DNA of 64,000 nucleotides from Pantoea sp. A4 (lineage in GTDB: Bacteria; Pseudomonadota; Gammaproteobacteria; Enterobacterales; Enterobacteriaceae): positions 1-64,000 of the forward strand of contig NZ_ALXE01000004.1 of the NCBI RefSeq assembly GCF_000295955.2, read 5' to 3'. Positions within the stretch are counted from its first letter, which is position 1, and each line of letters begins with the position of its first letter. The translations under genes and the position numbers were made by a program. The notes under the pieces are model-generated. The model was given only the letters and a program-made list of their open reading frames with translations, did not search any database and was not told the DNA's origin. This document shows, piece after piece, positions 51,969 through 62,277 of this stretch.

Positions 51969-54431
51969 TCAGACTCCCAACTTCCACGACAGTGTGCGCA
52001 GCAGATCGGCGAATACGCCCGCTGCAGTCACATCATTTCCCGCACCGTATCCGCGCAACACCAGCGGAATGGGTTGATAGTAACGGCTATAGAATGCCAG
52101 GGCATTCTCGCCATTTTTCACTTTATACAGCGGATCGTTGCCATCTACCGCAGCAATCTGCACTTTGCACTTGCCGCCCTCTTCAATCGCGCCGACAAAG
52201 CGCAGCACTTTACCGGCATCACGCGCCTGCGCCACGCGGGCCGCAAACGCATTGTCCAGCTCTGGCAAACGCTGCATAAAGGTTTCGACATCAGCGATGG
52301 CGTTCAGCTCATCTGGCAACACTGCTTCAATTTCAATGTCGCTGAGTTCCAGCTGATGGCCCGCTTCACGCGCCAGAATCAGCAGTTTACGCGCTACGTC
52401 GGTACCTGAAAGGTCATCACGCGGGTCTGGTTCAGTGAAACCAAGCTCACGCGCCATTTTGGTTGCTTCCGAGAGCGAAACACCCTCATCCAGCTTGCCA
52501 AAAATAAAGGACAACGAGCCAGAGAGGATACCGGAAAATTGCAACAGTTCATCGCCCGCGCTCAGCAGGTTTTGCAGGTTTTCGATAACCGGCAGGCCCG
52601 CACCTACGTTGGTGTCGTACAGGAACTTACGGCGTGATTTAGCCGCCGCAGTACGCATCTGCTGATAGTACGCCCAGGAAGAGGTGTTGGCCTTTTTGTT
52701 CGGCGTCACCACGTGGAAGCCTTCGCCGAGGAAATCAGCATACTGATCGGCCACCGCCTGGCTAGAAGTACAGTCCACAATCACCGGATTAAGCAGATGA
52801 TACTCCTTCACCAGACGGATCAGGCGACCGAGATTCAACGGCTCTTTGGCTTCTGCTAACGCAGATTCCCAGTTGCCCAGATCGATACCGTGAACGTTAG
52901 TTAGCAGCGCACGGGAGTTAGCAATCCCGCAAACGCGCAGATCGATATGTTTCTGTTTCAGCCAGGCTTGCTGACGGCGTAACTGCTCCAGCAAGGCTCC
53001 GCCAACACCGCCAACGCCCACCACGAACACTTCAATGACCTGGTCAGTAGCGAACAGCATCTGGTGCACAACACGCACGCCAGTGGTGACCTCATCATTG
53101 CTCACCACCACCGAGATAGAACGCTCCGAAGAGCCCTGAGCGATGGCCACAATATTGATGTTCGCCCGGGCCAGTGCCGAGAAGAACTTCGCTGAGATGC
53201 CACGCAGCGTGCGCATACCATCACCCACCACCGAAATGATCGCCAGGCGCTCAATCACTTCCAGAGGGTCCAGCAGGCCATCTTTCAGCTCAAGGTAGAA
53301 CTCTTCTTCCAGGATACGACGCGCTCGCGCCTGCTCGCCCTGAGGGACGCAGAAGCTGATGCTGTATTCGGAGGAAGACTGGGTGATCAACACCACAGAA
53401 ATACCCGCACGTGACATCGCGGCAAACACCCGCGCGGCCATACCGACCATGCCTTTCATCCCCGGCCCGGAGACGTTGAACATGGTCATGTTATTCAGAT
53501 TGGTGATGCCTTTTACCGGGCTGTCATCCAGCTCGCTGCTGCCACCGATCAACGTGCCCGGCGCTTGCGGGTTCGCGGTGTTTTTGATCAGGCACGGGAT
53601 CTGGAACTGCGCAATCGGAGCGATGGTGCGAGGATGCAGCACTTTCGCACCAAAATAGGAGAGCTCCATCGCCTCCTGATAAGACATCGATTTCAGTAAA
53701 CGGGCGTCCGGCACCTGGCGTGGATCGCAAGTATAAACACCATCGACATCGGTCCAGATTTCACAGCAGTCAGCGCGCAGGCACGCGGCCAACACCGCCG
53801 CAGAGTAGTCAGAACCGTTACGGCCCAGTACCACCAGCTCACCGCGATCGTTACCGGCGGTGAAGCCTGCCATCAAAATCATATTCTGCGCAGGGATCTG
53901 GCTCGCGGCGATGCGGCGGGTTGATTCTGGAATATCGACGGTCGATTCAAGATAGTGGCCCACAGCCAACAGCTTCTCTACCGGATCGATCACGGTGACG
54001 GCATAACCACGCGCCTGAAGCAGCGCTTCCATGACGGCAATAGAGAGTTTTTCACCGCGACAGATGATGGCCGCATTGACGCTATCCGGACACTGCCCCA
54101 GCAGGCTGATGCCATGCAGGACTTGTTTAAGCTGCGCGAACTCCTGCTCAACGCGACGTTTAACACCCGCCAGGTCAAACCCCGGCGTGGCATCAGCCAG
54201 GCCTTGCAGCAGGCTGGCGAAAATTTGTTCGGCATCGCTGATGTTGGGCTGAGCGTCCTGCCCACTGATGGTTTTCTCAATCATCGCCACCAGATGGTTC
54301 GTGATTTTTGCGGGTGCAGAGAGCACGGTGGCAACCTGTCCCTGCTGCGCATTACTTTCAAGTATATCGGCAACGCGTAAAAAACGTTCCGCGTTCGCTA
54401 CCGAGGTCCCACCGAATTTCAGCACTCGCAT
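51969..54431 (-). CDS. thrA: Aspartokinase I / homoserine dehydrogenase I
   Basis: Bifunctional, threonine-inhibited first and third step of threonine synthesis, 820 aa exactly as E. coli ThrA. The kinase domain starts [20 protein letters not shown]. Two ACT regulatory domains lie around 320-460 ([40 protein letters not shown]). The dehydrogenase part starts near 465 with [16 protein letters not shown]. Translation follows the thr attenuator. Confidence 0.98.
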   Translation of the reverse strand: MRVLKFGGTSVANAERFLRVADILESNAQQGQVATVLSAPAKITNHLVAMIEKTISGQDAQPNISDAEQIFASLLQGLADATPGFDLAGVKRRVEQEFAQLKQVLHGISLLGQCPDSVNAAIICRGEKLSIAVMEALLQARGYAVTVIDPVEKLLAVGHYLESTVDIPESTRRIAASQIPAQNMILMAGFTAGNDRGELVVLGRNGSDYSAAVLAACLRADCCEIWTDVDGVYTCDPRQVPDARLLKSMSYQEAMELSYFGAKVLHPRTIAPIAQFQIPCLIKNTANPQAPGTLIGGSSELDDSPVKGITNLNNMTMFNVSGPGMKGMVGMAARVFAAMSRAGISVVLITQSSSEYSISFCVPQGEQARARRILEEEFYLELKDGLLDPLEVIERLAIISVVGDGMRTLRGISAKFFSALARANINIVAIAQGSSERSISVVVSNDEVTTGVRVVHQMLFATDQVIEVFVVGVGGVGGALLEQLRRQQAWLKQKHIDLRVCGIANSRALLTNVHGIDLGNWESALAEAKEPLNLGRLIRLVKEYHLLNPVIVDCTSSQAVADQYADFLGEGFHVVTPNKKANTSSWAYYQQMRTAAAKSRRKFLYDTNVGAGLPVIENLQNLLSAGDELLQFSGILSGSLSFIFGKLDEGVSLSEATKMARELGFTEPDPRDDLSGTDVARKLLILAREAGHQLELSDIEIEAVLPDELNAIADVETFMQRLPELDNAFAARVAQARDAGKVLRFVGAIEEGGKCKVQIAAVDGNDPLYKVKNGENALAFYSRYYQPIPLVLRGYGAGNDVTAAGVFADLLRTLSWKLGV

Positions 54432-54458
54432 GTTAAAACTCTCCTGAATTTATGCCGA

Positions 54459-54489
54459 AAAAAAAGCCCGCACTGGTTAGGTGCGGGCT
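54459..54489 (-). terminator. thr operon attenuator terminator
   Basis: AGCCCGCAC (54465-54473), loop TGGTTAG, GTGCGGGCT (54481-54489), followed in the minus direction by a U-run (eight A on the plus strand, 54458-54465). It is placed between thrL and thrA. The GTGCGGGC arm can also pair with the thrL 3' end (GGTGCGGGCTGA), the competing structure of classic attenuation. Confidence 0.93.
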
Positions 54490-54514
54490 TTTTTCTTTGT
54501 TTTTCCTGTATGCG

Positions 54515-54583
54515 TCAGCCCGCACCGTTACCTGTGGTAATGGTGGTGGTAATAATGGTAATAATCAGGCTGTTTGTACGCAT
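54515..54583 (-). CDS. thrL: thr operon leader peptide
   Basis: 22-aa leader [20 protein letters not shown] ending AG. It carries seven Thr (eight counting residue 3) and five Ile codons in a block, ending TTGNGAG as in E. coli ThrL ([21 protein letters not shown]). Ribosome stalling at these codons when charged tRNA-Thr or tRNA-Ile is scarce would prevent the attenuator hairpin. It is too short for most gene finders. Confidence 0.95.
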   Translation of the reverse strand: [22 protein letters not shown]

Positions 54584-54627
54584 TGAGATTTTTTCTGTCT
54601 GTCTTTTTAAGTCTGTCCTGTCTTCCA

Positions 54628-54656
54628 GAAGTAAAGCAAAGTGCTATGTAAGTCAA
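54628..54656 (-). promoter_or_regulatory. thr operon promoter
   Basis: On the minus strand TTGACT (54656-54651), 17-base spacer, TACTTC (54633-54628); the -35 TTGACTTA is the same as in the E. coli thr promoter. A perfect palindrome TGTCCATTTGGACA lies directly upstream (54663-54676). Confidence 0.65.
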
Positions 54657-54770
54657 CGCATTTGTCCATTTGGACACTTTTTCAACACTGCGCAATCATG
54701 CGCCAGATCACCCTGATTTCTGCTGTATTGATTAAAAAAGCATAGGCAAATGCGATCTGTTGCTGAAGAA

Positions 54771-55475
54771 CTACGCTTTTCCAGCGGAATTATCTATAAG
54801 TTTTTTTTCTACGTCATGCAGCAGACGATGCAACATGGCGCTGTCACGCTGCGCCAGCAGGCCAAGGCGCTGGTCGATCCAGTCCGCCAGTTTACGATCG
54901 TCACTGACTTCCAGCTGGAGCAAGAGTTGCTCCAGTCGTTGGCGCAGTGCCTGAAGCTGCTGACCATCCGCTGGCGCTTCTACCTGCGCCGCCACTTGAT
55001 TGAGTGAGGCCAGTTGATAGCAGTACACCATCACCGCCTGACCAAGATTGAGCGAAGGGTAATCGTTCGCCATCGGAATGCCGGTCAGCAGGTCCACCTG
55101 CTCCAGCTCCTCATTCGTCAGCCCGCTATCTTCACGGCCAAACACCAACGCCATGCTGTTGACCCATTGACGCTTCTCCTGCAACAACGTCTCGACCTGC
55201 TGTGGCGTGGCATAGTAACGAAACTTTGCCCGGCTACGCGCGGTAGTCGCCACTGAGAAGTCAATATCCGCCAGCGCTTGCTCCAGCGTGTCAAACGTTT
55301 GCACCGTATCAAGAATTTCACCTGCGCCATGGGCAACACGCCGGGCGGCGGGGTCCTGCCAGGCGTCACTGGCAACGATACGTAACTGGGTAAAGCCCAT
55401 GGTTTTCATGGCGCGCGCTGCCGCACCAATATTTTCCGGGCGAGCAGGAGAGACGAGAATAAGAGGGAAATGCAT
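54771..55475 (-). CDS. lasT: tRNA/rRNA methyltransferase LasT (YjtD)
   Basis: SPOUT-class RNA methyltransferase homologue, 234 aa (E. coli 228). It has the N-terminal ILVSPARPENIGAAARAMKTMG and the knot motifs LVFGREDSGLTNEEL near 110 and YPSLNLGQAVMVYCYQL near 138. It is related to TrmJ, but the substrate of LasT is not established. It lies upstream of thrL as in E. coli. Confidence 0.93.
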   Translation of the reverse strand: MHFPLILVSPARPENIGAAARAMKTMGFTQLRIVASDAWQDPAARRVAHGAGEILDTVQTFDTLEQALADIDFSVATTARSRAKFRYYATPQQVETLLQEKRQWVNSMALVFGREDSGLTNEELEQVDLLTGIPMANDYPSLNLGQAVMVYCYQLASLNQVAAQVEAPADGQQLQALRQRLEQLLLQLEVSDDRKLADWIDQRLGLLAQRDSAMLHRLLHDVEKKLIDNSAGKA

Positions 55476-55803
55476 GTTTCTTTCACCGGTTCATAAGATA
55501 TCGCGGCCTATGTTGGCATGCAGCGCCCGGAATTAACAGCACTCAGCAGAAAGGAAAAGGAGATGTTAATAATGTTAAAAGACAGAAAAAATGTGCCACC
55601 CTCTGTTTTTAAGTCAAAGAACGAGATTTATCTTTGCTATGTAAATAAAAACATTTTAATTCAAAGCAATGAAATATAATCTCTGTAAAAAGGAGACAAT
55701 CTCAGACAGGTCTTAAGATGTAGCAAAAATGCTGCATTTTGTGAGCTAAGCTGGCATTCCAGGAGAAGTTTTTCACAAAAGTGTTAACGTGCTACACTTG
55801 CAT

Positions 55804-55817
55804 TTGATATAAGTCAA
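55804..55817 (+). promoter_or_regulatory. FNR box upstream of arcA
   Basis: TTGAT-ATAA-GTCAA matches the FNR consensus TTGAT-N4-ATCAA with one mismatch. A TACACT -10-like hexamer (55793-55798) in an extended TGCTACACT context lies just before it. E. coli arcA is likewise controlled by FNR with a long leader. The leader between 55818 and 56069 contains a GAAGC/GCTTC hairpin around eight T (55819-55840) but no supported gene. Confidence 0.7.
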
Positions 55818-56069
55818 CGAAGCGTTTTTTTTATGCTTCTCGGTTGTTGTTGGTGCTGTAAGGTTGCTGTTAATACGGTTAGGATATGCACCAATCATTC
55901 CGGGGCATGCAGCATTCATCCTGACTGGCTGAGCTAACTCTGTTGTTGACGTTGATGCATCGTGTATCAATTACATAATTTCGTATAGTGGTTCATTGTT
56001 GCTGAACCCGGTAATATTACCGCTGTACGCCCTGTTTTCGATTTGTTGGCAAATTTTAGGTAGCGAGAC

Positions 56070-56786
56070 ATGCAGACCCCGCACATTCTTATCGTTGAAG
56101 ACGAACTGGTCACCCGAAACACGCTCAAAAGTATTTTTGAAGCGGAAGGCTACGTCGTTTATGAAGCCACTGATGGTGCCGAAATGCACCAGGTGTTGAC
56201 AGAAAATGATGTCAATCTGGTGATTATGGACATTAATCTGCCAGGGAAAAATGGCTTGTTACTGGCACGTGAATTGCGTGAACAGGCAAACGTTGCACTG
56301 ATGTTCCTGACCGGCCGTGATAATGAAGTTGATAAAATCCTTGGGCTGGAAATCGGCGCTGACGATTACATCACCAAACCATTTAACCCACGTGAGCTGA
56401 CGATTCGTGCCCGCAATCTGCTGTCACGTACCATGAATCTGGCCGTACCAAGTGACGAGCGTCGTCTGGTAGAAAGCTATCGCTTCAATGGCTGGGAGCT
56501 GGATATCAACAGCCGTTCACTGGTCAGCCCAAATGGCGAACAGTACAAACTGCCACGCAGTGAGTTCCGCGCGATGCTGCACTTCTGTGAGAATCCGGGC
56601 AAGATCCAGACCCGTGGCGATCTGCTGAAGAAAATGACCGGCCGTGAACTCAAGCCGCATGACCGTACTGTGGACGTCACTATCCGCCGTATTCGTAAGC
56701 ACTTCGAATCAACGCCAGATACCCCAGAAATTATCGCCACCATTCATGGTGAAGGTTATCGCTTCTGCGGTGAGCTGGAAGGTTAA
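56070..56786 (+). CDS. arcA: Aerobic respiration response regulator ArcA
   Basis: OmpR-family response regulator of the ArcBA redox system, 238 aa as in E. coli. The receiver domain (1-120) has Asp10/Asp11 (IVEDE), phospho-acceptor Asp54 ([12 protein letters not shown]) and Lys (TKPFNPREL). The C-terminal winged helix (135-235) includes [15 protein letters not shown]. Long FNR-controlled leader upstream; convergent with creA. Confidence 0.98.
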   Translation: MQTPHILIVEDELVTRNTLKSIFEAEGYVVYEATDGAEMHQVLTENDVNLVIMDINLPGKNGLLLARELREQANVALMFLTGRDNEVDKILGLEIGADDYITKPFNPRELTIRARNLLSRTMNLAVPSDERRLVESYRFNGWELDINSRSLVSPNGEQYKLPRSEFRAMLHFCENPGKIQTRGDLLKKMTGRELKPHDRTVDVTIRRIRKHFESTPDTPEIIATIHGEGYRFCGELEG

Positions 56787-56793
56787 GTCTTTA

Positions 56794-56820
56794 CGTATCC
56801 GCTGGCCGCTAGCGGATACG
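56794..56820. terminator. Hairpin between arcA and creA
   Basis: CGTATCCGCT (56794-56803), 7-base loop, AGCGGATACG (56811-56820), a perfect 10-bp stem between convergent genes. T-runs are weak on both sides (CTCTTCATCC in the plus direction), so efficiency is uncertain. Confidence 0.65.
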
Positions 56821-56855
56821 CTCTTCATCCTGCTTTCAGATTAGCCCGTTGGCTT

Positions 56856-57329
56856 TTAGTGCCAGGGCATAATCGGAACTGCACTGATCGCATTCTTCGG
56901 TGAACCATCGACCACCTTGTCGGAATAACTCAGGTACACCAACGCGTTGCGTTTTTTGTCAAAGAAGCGTACAACCTGCAACTTCTTAAACAGTAATGAC
57001 GTGCGCTGACGAAATACAATATCGCCCTGCGCTTTGCCCTGCGTAATTTTGTCGTTAAGCTCTACCGGGCCCGTTTGTTGGCAAGAGATGGCAGCATCGG
57101 AGGTATCTTCAGCCAGCCCCAAACCGCCTTTAATGCCGCCGGTTTTTGCACGACTAATGTAGCAGGTGACATTTTTAACATCAGGGTCATCAAAGGCTTC
57201 CACCACAATTTTATGATCCGGTCCGAACATCTTAAATACCGTATCGACGGAGCCAATCTCCTCGGCGATTGCCGGGCTGCTCAGTGCCAGTGTGGTGAGC
57301 GCTGCGATCAGAATGCGAATTGTTGACAT
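56856..57329 (-). CDS. creA: CreA family periplasmic protein
   Basis: 157 aa as in E. coli, with a signal peptide ([20 protein letters not shown] then IA) and the core [40 protein letters not shown] and [16 protein letters not shown] that defines the family. Biochemical function is unknown. ATG 57329 is used because the longer frame to 57440 would bury the signal peptide. The creBCD genes of E. coli are not adjacent here. Confidence 0.92.
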   Translation of the reverse strand: MSTIRILIAALTTLALSSPAIAEEIGSVDTVFKMFGPDHKIVVEAFDDPDVKNVTCYISRAKTGGIKGGLGLAEDTSDAAISCQQTGPVELNDKITQGKAQGDIVFRQRTSLLFKKLQVVRFFDKKRNALVYLSYSDKVVDGSPKNAISAVPIMPWH

Positions 57330-57523
57330 TGGGTTACCATTGCAAGATTTATCGTTAAAACGGTAATGTACGGGGAAACCGATCATTGACCAATACATGG
57401 CAGAGTAAAAACTGCATTGATATAGCACAATCAACCACACAAAACCCGCCAGTTAAATTGTGCATTTAGTGCTATCATTCAGCGACTTCGTTTAGCTGCA
57501 ACACCAGAGTATGAGGAAGTAAT

Positions 57524-58402
57524 ATGGACCAGGCTGGTATTATTCGTGATTTGCTTGTCTGGCTGGAGAGTCACCTTGATCAGCCCCTTTCCCTGGATAA
57601 TGTTGCCGTCAAGGCAGGCTATTCCAAATGGCATTTGCAAAGGATGTTTAAGGATGTCACCGGTCATGCCATTGGTGCCTATATCCGGGCTCGTCGCCTG
57701 TCCAAAGCCGCTGTTGCGCTACGTCTAACCAGCCGTCCTATTCTGGATATCGCGCTGCAGTACCGCTTCGACTCACAGCAAACTTTTACCCGGGCATTTA
57801 AAAAACAGTTCGATCAGACACCTGCCTGGTATCGCCGCTCTTCTGACTGGAATTCGTTTGGCATACGTCCGCCGATCCGCCTGGATGATGACTCCATGCC
57901 AGCGGCCAGTTTTGTCAACCTGTCGCAGACGCGGCTATTGGGACAGACCCAGAGCTACACCTGCACGCTGGAACAGATTTCCAGCTTCCGTGATGAGATG
58001 CGCATGCATTTCTGGAAGCAGTTCCTGCTAGAGACCGACACAGTGCCGCCGATACTGTATGGCCTGCACGAGTCACACGCTAGCCACGAAAAGGATGATG
58101 AGCAGGAGATCTCCTACACCACGGCAGTACCGGATGATGAAGCAGCAAAAAGCCTGCTCTCAGGTCAGCCAGTGACGCTGGAGGGCGGTGATTTCGTCCA
58201 GTTTACTTACACTGGCCCACGCTCTGGTCTGCAAGATTTTATACTGCTGCTTTACGGCACCTGCATGCCGACGCTGGGACTTACCCGCCGTCAGGGTCAG
58301 GATCTCGAGCGTTTTTATACCCATGGCGGTAAAAAGCGCAGCGAGCCACCGACAGAAATTCGCTGTGAATATCTGATCCCAATCCGCCCGCAGCAAGCCT
58401 GA
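57524..58402 (+). CDS. rob: Right origin-binding regulator Rob
   Basis: AraC/XylS-family activator of the mar/sox/rob regulon, 292 aa (E. coli 289). The N-terminal 105 residues hold both helix-turn-helix motifs (LSLDNVAVKAGYSKWHLQRMF and ILDIALQYRFDSQQTFTRAFK), followed by a GyrI-like ligand domain. It is divergent from creA and convergent with gpmB through a shared terminator. Confidence 0.96.
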   Translation: MDQAGIIRDLLVWLESHLDQPLSLDNVAVKAGYSKWHLQRMFKDVTGHAIGAYIRARRLSKAAVALRLTSRPILDIALQYRFDSQQTFTRAFKKQFDQTPAWYRRSSDWNSFGIRPPIRLDDDSMPAASFVNLSQTRLLGQTQSYTCTLEQISSFRDEMRMHFWKQFLLETDTVPPILYGLHESHASHEKDDEQEISYTTAVPDDEAAKSLLSGQPVTLEGGDFVQFTYTGPRSGLQDFILLLYGTCMPTLGLTRRQGQDLERFYTHGGKKRSEPPTEIRCEYLIPIRPQQA

Positions 58403-58411
58403 TGATATGAC

Positions 58412-58440
58412 GCCGCCCGGTTTACAGGGCGGCTTCTTTT
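58412..58440. terminator. Terminator shared by rob and gpmB
   Basis: GCCGCCC (58412-58418), loop GGTTTACA, GGGCGGC (58427-58433), then TTCTTTTTTA. The gpmB stop codon abuts the T-run. Confidence 0.85.
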
Positions 58441-59088
58441 TTAGCGCTGAAGCTCATCGAGTGAAGGTGCATCAAGATGTGCAATCCCACCCGCAGTTTC
58501 CACCACCCATCCCCCTGCCAGCCAAGGGCTTTGCTGATAATCCACGCGAGAAATAGAGCAGTTGCGCAGACGCAGGCGACGTTCAGCGTTAGCGGGAAGA
58601 CCAAGAATTGTCCCCACTAACACGCCTAATGCCATGCCGTGGCTGACAATCAGCGGGCGACTGCCTTCCGGCAGTTCCAGACAGGCATTGAGCGCTTCAT
58701 GCATGCGCGTAGCCATTTCAGCCATCGATTCGCCCTGGGGAATACGGCCATCTACCGTGCCATCCACCAGCGCTTTACGCCAGCTCTCTTCCTCTTCCGT
58801 CAGACTCGCCAGCGTACGCTCTTCCAGAACGCCCATATTCAGCTCACGCAGGCGCTTGTCATAACGCACTTCGCAACCACAGGCCGCAGCGATAATCTCT
58901 GCTGTGGCTCGGGTGCGTCCGAGATCGCTGCTGATGATATGGGTGATACCAAAGGTTTTCACCCGCTGCCCAACCTGACGTGCCTGCTGCTCTCCTTGCG
59001 CCGTCAGTGCGCTATCAGACTGGCCCTGAATACGCCGTTCGGCATTCCACAGCGTTTCGCCATGACGAACAAGATAGACCTGTAACAT
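58441..59088 (-). CDS. gpmB: Histidine phosphatase family protein GpmB (YtjC)
   Basis: 215 aa as in E. coli. It has the N-terminal YLVRHGETLWNAERR with the catalytic His and the second His in VSHGMALGVLVG. It was named as a cofactor-dependent phosphoglycerate mutase by homology; later work assigns members of this family to general phosphatase activity, so the metabolic role is not certain. It is divergent from yjjX with a 47-base gap. Confidence 0.93.
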   Translation of the reverse strand: MLQVYLVRHGETLWNAERRIQGQSDSALTAQGEQQARQVGQRVKTFGITHIISSDLGRTRATAEIIAAACGCEVRYDKRLRELNMGVLEERTLASLTEEEESWRKALVDGTVDGRIPQGESMAEMATRMHEALNACLELPEGSRPLIVSHGMALGVLVGTILGLPANAERRLRLRNCSISRVDYQQSPWLAGGWVVETAGGIAHLDAPSLDELQR

Positions 59089-59135
59089 GCTTTGCTTCCG
59101 TTATACTGCGACAAATTCGCCGATGAGGATCAATT

Positions 59136-59657
59136 ATGTACCATGTTGTCGCAGCCACCACCAATCCCGCAAAAATTCGCGCAATTGATCAAGCGTTCAG
59201 CGACGTTTTCGGCGCAGGATCCTGCCATATTGAGGGGGTGGGGGTCGAGAGCGGCGTAGCAGCACAGCCCCTTTCTGATGTGGAAACGAGAACTGGCGCA
59301 CGTCAGCGGGTAGCAAACGCACGAGAAATACGCGCTGATGCCGATTTCTGGGTCGCCATTGAGGCCGGGATTGAAGACGACTGCGCTTTTGCCTGGATGG
59401 TGGTTGAAAACCCACAGCAACGCGGTGAATCGCGTTCCGCCAGCTTTACCCTGCCGCCCGTGGTGATGGCAGGATTACAAGCGGGGAACGAACTGGGTGA
59501 TGAGATGGCGCGCCTGACCGGCGTCGATAATATTAAGCAGAAAGGCGGCGCAATTGGCGCATTCACCAACGGACTGCTAAGCCGCTCCAGCGTCTATCAT
59601 CAGGCGCTGATTCTGGCGCTGTGCCCGTTCGTGCATCCACTGTACCAACAACGTTAA
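59136..59657 (+). CDS. yjjX: Inosine/xanthosine triphosphatase YjjX
   Basis: House-cleaning NTPase that removes ITP and XTP, 173 aa (E. coli 170). It has the N-terminal [18 protein letters not shown], the phosphate/metal loop [20 protein letters not shown], and [17 protein letters not shown] ribosome site before ATG 59136. It is convergent with trpR, nine bases apart. Confidence 0.95.
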   Translation: MYHVVAATTNPAKIRAIDQAFSDVFGAGSCHIEGVGVESGVAAQPLSDVETRTGARQRVANAREIRADADFWVAIEAGIEDDCAFAWMVVENPQQRGESRSASFTLPPVVMAGLQAGNELGDEMARLTGVDNIKQKGGAIGAFTNGLLSRSSVYHQALILALCPFVHPLYQQR

Positions 59658-59666
59658 GTTGTGGGT

Positions 59667-59984
59667 TTACTCACGTAGCAGCCAGTTTTCCAGCCAGCGT
59701 TTGAGCTCTGGCGGCGCTTCCTTCAGGCTGTTAGAGCCTCGGGTAATGGTTGCAATTCCTACGCCTAACTCACTTTTGAGTTCGCGCTGGCTGATCTCAC
59801 CCTGCAACAGCGCTTCGATGATGCGCAAACGGGTGCCAAGCGCTTCGCGCTCATCGGGGGTGAGCATCAGTTGCAACAGCGGCAACGACTGACCATCAGC
59901 AAAAGCCTGCTGCATCATGCCAATAAAGCGTTGCCAGTTATCTTCCGTAGGGTGTTCAGCAACTACAGCGTCAGAGTGTGACAT
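59667..59984 (-). CDS. trpR: Trp operon repressor
   Basis: Tryptophan-responsive repressor, 105 aa (E. coli 108). The conserved core [22 protein letters not shown] is followed by the helix-turn-helix [20 protein letters not shown]. The frame is open to 60083, but the in-frame ATG at 60005 lies inside the palindromic operator, so the ATG at 59984 ([11 protein letters not shown]) is the likely start; a GGAAG site precedes it. It lies downstream of slt on the same strand and is autoregulated through the operator at 59993-60020. Confidence 0.95.
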   Translation of the reverse strand: MSHSDAVVAEHPTEDNWQRFIGMMQQAFADGQSLPLLQLMLTPDEREALGTRLRIIEALLQGEISQRELKSELGVGIATITRGSNSLKEAPPELKRWLENWLLRE

Positions 59985-59992
59985 GGTGGAGA

Positions 59993-60020
59993 CTTCCGTA
60001 CTCATTGATGAGTACGGAAG
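59993..60020 (-). promoter_or_regulatory. trpR operator
   Basis: A perfect 28-bp palindrome with 13-bp arms around a TG centre; the inner GTACTCAT and ATGAGTAC carry the GTACT-AGTAC core of Trp repressor sites. It lies just upstream of the trpR start and 10 bases after the slt stop. E. coli trpR is autoregulated through a site with the same core. Confidence 0.9.
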
Positions 60021-60030
60021 CATAACATAG

Positions 60031-61950
60031 TCAGTAAGCGTGATTCCACTCCCCGTCAGCCAGGATTTTATCCGGCTTGCCAAGGAAATGGCGATAGTAA
60101 GCGTCGTAAGCCAGCACGTTCTTCACATAGCCACGCGTTTCAGAGAACGGGATAGTCTCGATAAACGCGACGGCATCCAGTCTGCCTGCGCTGTTCCCCA
60201 GCCAGGTGCGTACTCTGGAAGGGCCAGCATTGTAAGCTGCCGAAGCAAAGATACGGTTCTGATCAAACTGCTGGTAAACATACTCAAGATACTGCGTGCC
60301 GATCTCGATGTTGGTTTGCGGATCCAGCAACTGCGAGCTGTTCACATAACCCGGAATACTGTACATCTTCACGGTGTGCGCAGCGGTGGCTGGCATCACC
60401 TGCATCAAACCACTGGCGCCGACCGGAGAGCGAATTTTCGGGTTCCACGCGCTCTCCTGGCGGGAGATCGCCATGGCATAGCTTTGCGGAATGCCTTTGC
60501 CTGCGGTGTATTGCTGATAGAGGTTTTGCCATGCCAGCGGGAAACGCTCCTGCAAACTGTTCCACATTTTAGCGGTGATAGTGGCCTGCACGCTGAGATC
60601 CCACCAGTCCATTTCACTGGCGTAGCGCGCCAGCATCTGTTGCTGGACGTGGGTTTTACTGCCGATCAGGTTGGCCCACTCGCTGCGCGCCAGGTTATCC
60701 AGCCCCCAGTACATCAGCTCACGCACCCGCGCCAGCTCTGGCCCTTGGGTGGTAGCGGCATCCGGGCGCGGCGCGGTATCAATTTGCAGTGGATAATCCA
60801 CACCGAGGCGCTGTGCGGCGACCATGGGATAGAAGCCACGCCCCTGCATCAGTTTACGCAGGATCTCATCGCCCTCTTCCTTGCGGCCCTGAGAAATCAG
60901 CAAATCTGCCTGCCAGTACTGCCACTCATCTTTCTCTTTGTCTTCCGGCGACAGGCGCGCAATCCAGGTATTCAGACCCCGTTTGTCATTGGTGGATAGC
61001 GCCAGACGAACCCGGCGCTCCAGCAGCGCAGTGGACTCGCTGTCCATCACCACGCTGTCGCGCCAGCGCGCCTGTTCCGTGGTCAGGTCCATGCCCATAA
61101 GCCGCCATACCACGGTTTCTTTCAGCCCCTGCGCCTCAGACTCACTCATTTTCTGCGCCTGCACCAGCTGCGGGATCATACTGCGAGCGTTTTCCACATC
61201 ATCACGCGCCACGCGAGCAAACGCATACGCCGTTGCCTGACGGGTAAAGTCGGTTGGACCCACGCTGTTCGCGAACGTCACCACGGTAAGCGGGTTCTGC
61301 TGTAGTGCCATAATGGCATTCGCCATGGTCTGGTAATCAGCGGGCAGCATCTTCGCCAGGTAGTTAACCAGGCTGTCATTGCCCGCCTTCATCGCCAACC
61401 GGATGCGTTCCAGAATGGTAATCGGCGACAGTTGCCCGGCTGCCTGCCAGGCAGAGAAGAGTTTATCGCAGTCGTTCGGCAACGCGGTTCCACGCAGCCA
61501 GATTGACTTCGCACCAGCCCATGCCGCCTGCTGCTGGCCGGTGGCCCACTTGGCGTAATACCAGTTACAACGCGCCTGTACCGGCTGTGGTTCCGTTGGG
61601 CTAAAGTTCAACACGCCCTGCCAGTCCTGACGATTCGCGAGCACATTAACAAAACGGGTGCGCAACGAACGAGCCAGTGGCAGCGTGGGATATTGCTGAA
61701 TGAAATTATTGATGGCGAGCGCAGGCTCCTGATCGAGGTCCTGCGCCAGCATGCGGTATTCCAGATAGGGGTAGAGTGGATAATCTTTCAGCGTCGGCAT
61801 CAGCTGATTGACCGTGTCCATCTGCTTTTGATCCCACGCCTGCTTGATTTGCTGATAGCGCTGCCGCTGCTGATCCAGTGAATCCGCCCACACGCTGCCT
61901 GCCATACTGACCAGACAAACGCCTAACATCCAGTTTCGCCACTTCTCCAC
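60031..61950 (-). CDS. slt: Soluble lytic murein transglycosylase
   Basis: Periplasmic Slt70 that cleaves peptidoglycan to 1,6-anhydro products, 639 aa (E. coli 645). A signal peptide comes first ([15 protein letters not shown], then [17 protein letters not shown]). The long superhelical U/L domains follow, then the C-terminal lysozyme-like domain with the catalytic Glu in [20 protein letters not shown] and the [13 protein letters not shown] motif. GTG 61950, with GGAG six bases upstream, matches the E. coli MEK start; an in-frame ATG at 61974 precedes the ribosome site. Confidence 0.96.
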   Translation of the reverse strand: MEKWRNWMLGVCLVSMAGSVWADSLDQQRQRYQQIKQAWDQKQMDTVNQLMPTLKDYPLYPYLEYRMLAQDLDQEPALAINNFIQQYPTLPLARSLRTRFVNVLANRQDWQGVLNFSPTEPQPVQARCNWYYAKWATGQQQAAWAGAKSIWLRGTALPNDCDKLFSAWQAAGQLSPITILERIRLAMKAGNDSLVNYLAKMLPADYQTMANAIMALQQNPLTVVTFANSVGPTDFTRQATAYAFARVARDDVENARSMIPQLVQAQKMSESEAQGLKETVVWRLMGMDLTTEQARWRDSVVMDSESTALLERRVRLALSTNDKRGLNTWIARLSPEDKEKDEWQYWQADLLISQGRKEEGDEILRKLMQGRGFYPMVAAQRLGVDYPLQIDTAPRPDAATTQGPELARVRELMYWGLDNLARSEWANLIGSKTHVQQQMLARYASEMDWWDLSVQATITAKMWNSLQERFPLAWQNLYQQYTAGKGIPQSYAMAISRQESAWNPKIRSPVGASGLMQVMPATAAHTVKMYSIPGYVNSSQLLDPQTNIEIGTQYLEYVYQQFDQNRIFASAAYNAGPSRVRTWLGNSAGRLDAVAFIETIPFSETRGYVKNVLAYDAYYRHFLGKPDKILADGEWNHAY

Positions 61951-62277
61951 TCTACTCTCCTCATATCGCTGCACTACTGCGGCCCGAGTAATGCTAACCA
62001 GGGGAACGGCGTCTTGCCACGCTCTTTAAGAAATTTACTTAAGCCGTTTGGGCTAGTGTGAGGTTACACGCAGTGAAAAAAACCATAACAGTACATTCTC
62101 ATCACGTCTGGAGAGCGGATCGCACCCTGGTGACCCAGTATGCAAGCCGTAAATCACCGGCTATTACACGATTCGTCGCCATACCATCATCAACCTACTG
62201 AAATTTGTCGGTTTACCTTGTTTCAGCACTGTACTATGTTGGCTGACTGATTGAGTGTGGTAAGGAGCCTGCCCGCA

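Noticed and set aside
55773-55970. 65-codon minus-strand ORF in the arcA leader as a yjjY homologue
   Set aside because: Its translation shows no resemblance to E. coli YjjY, and it crosses the FNR box and promoter region.
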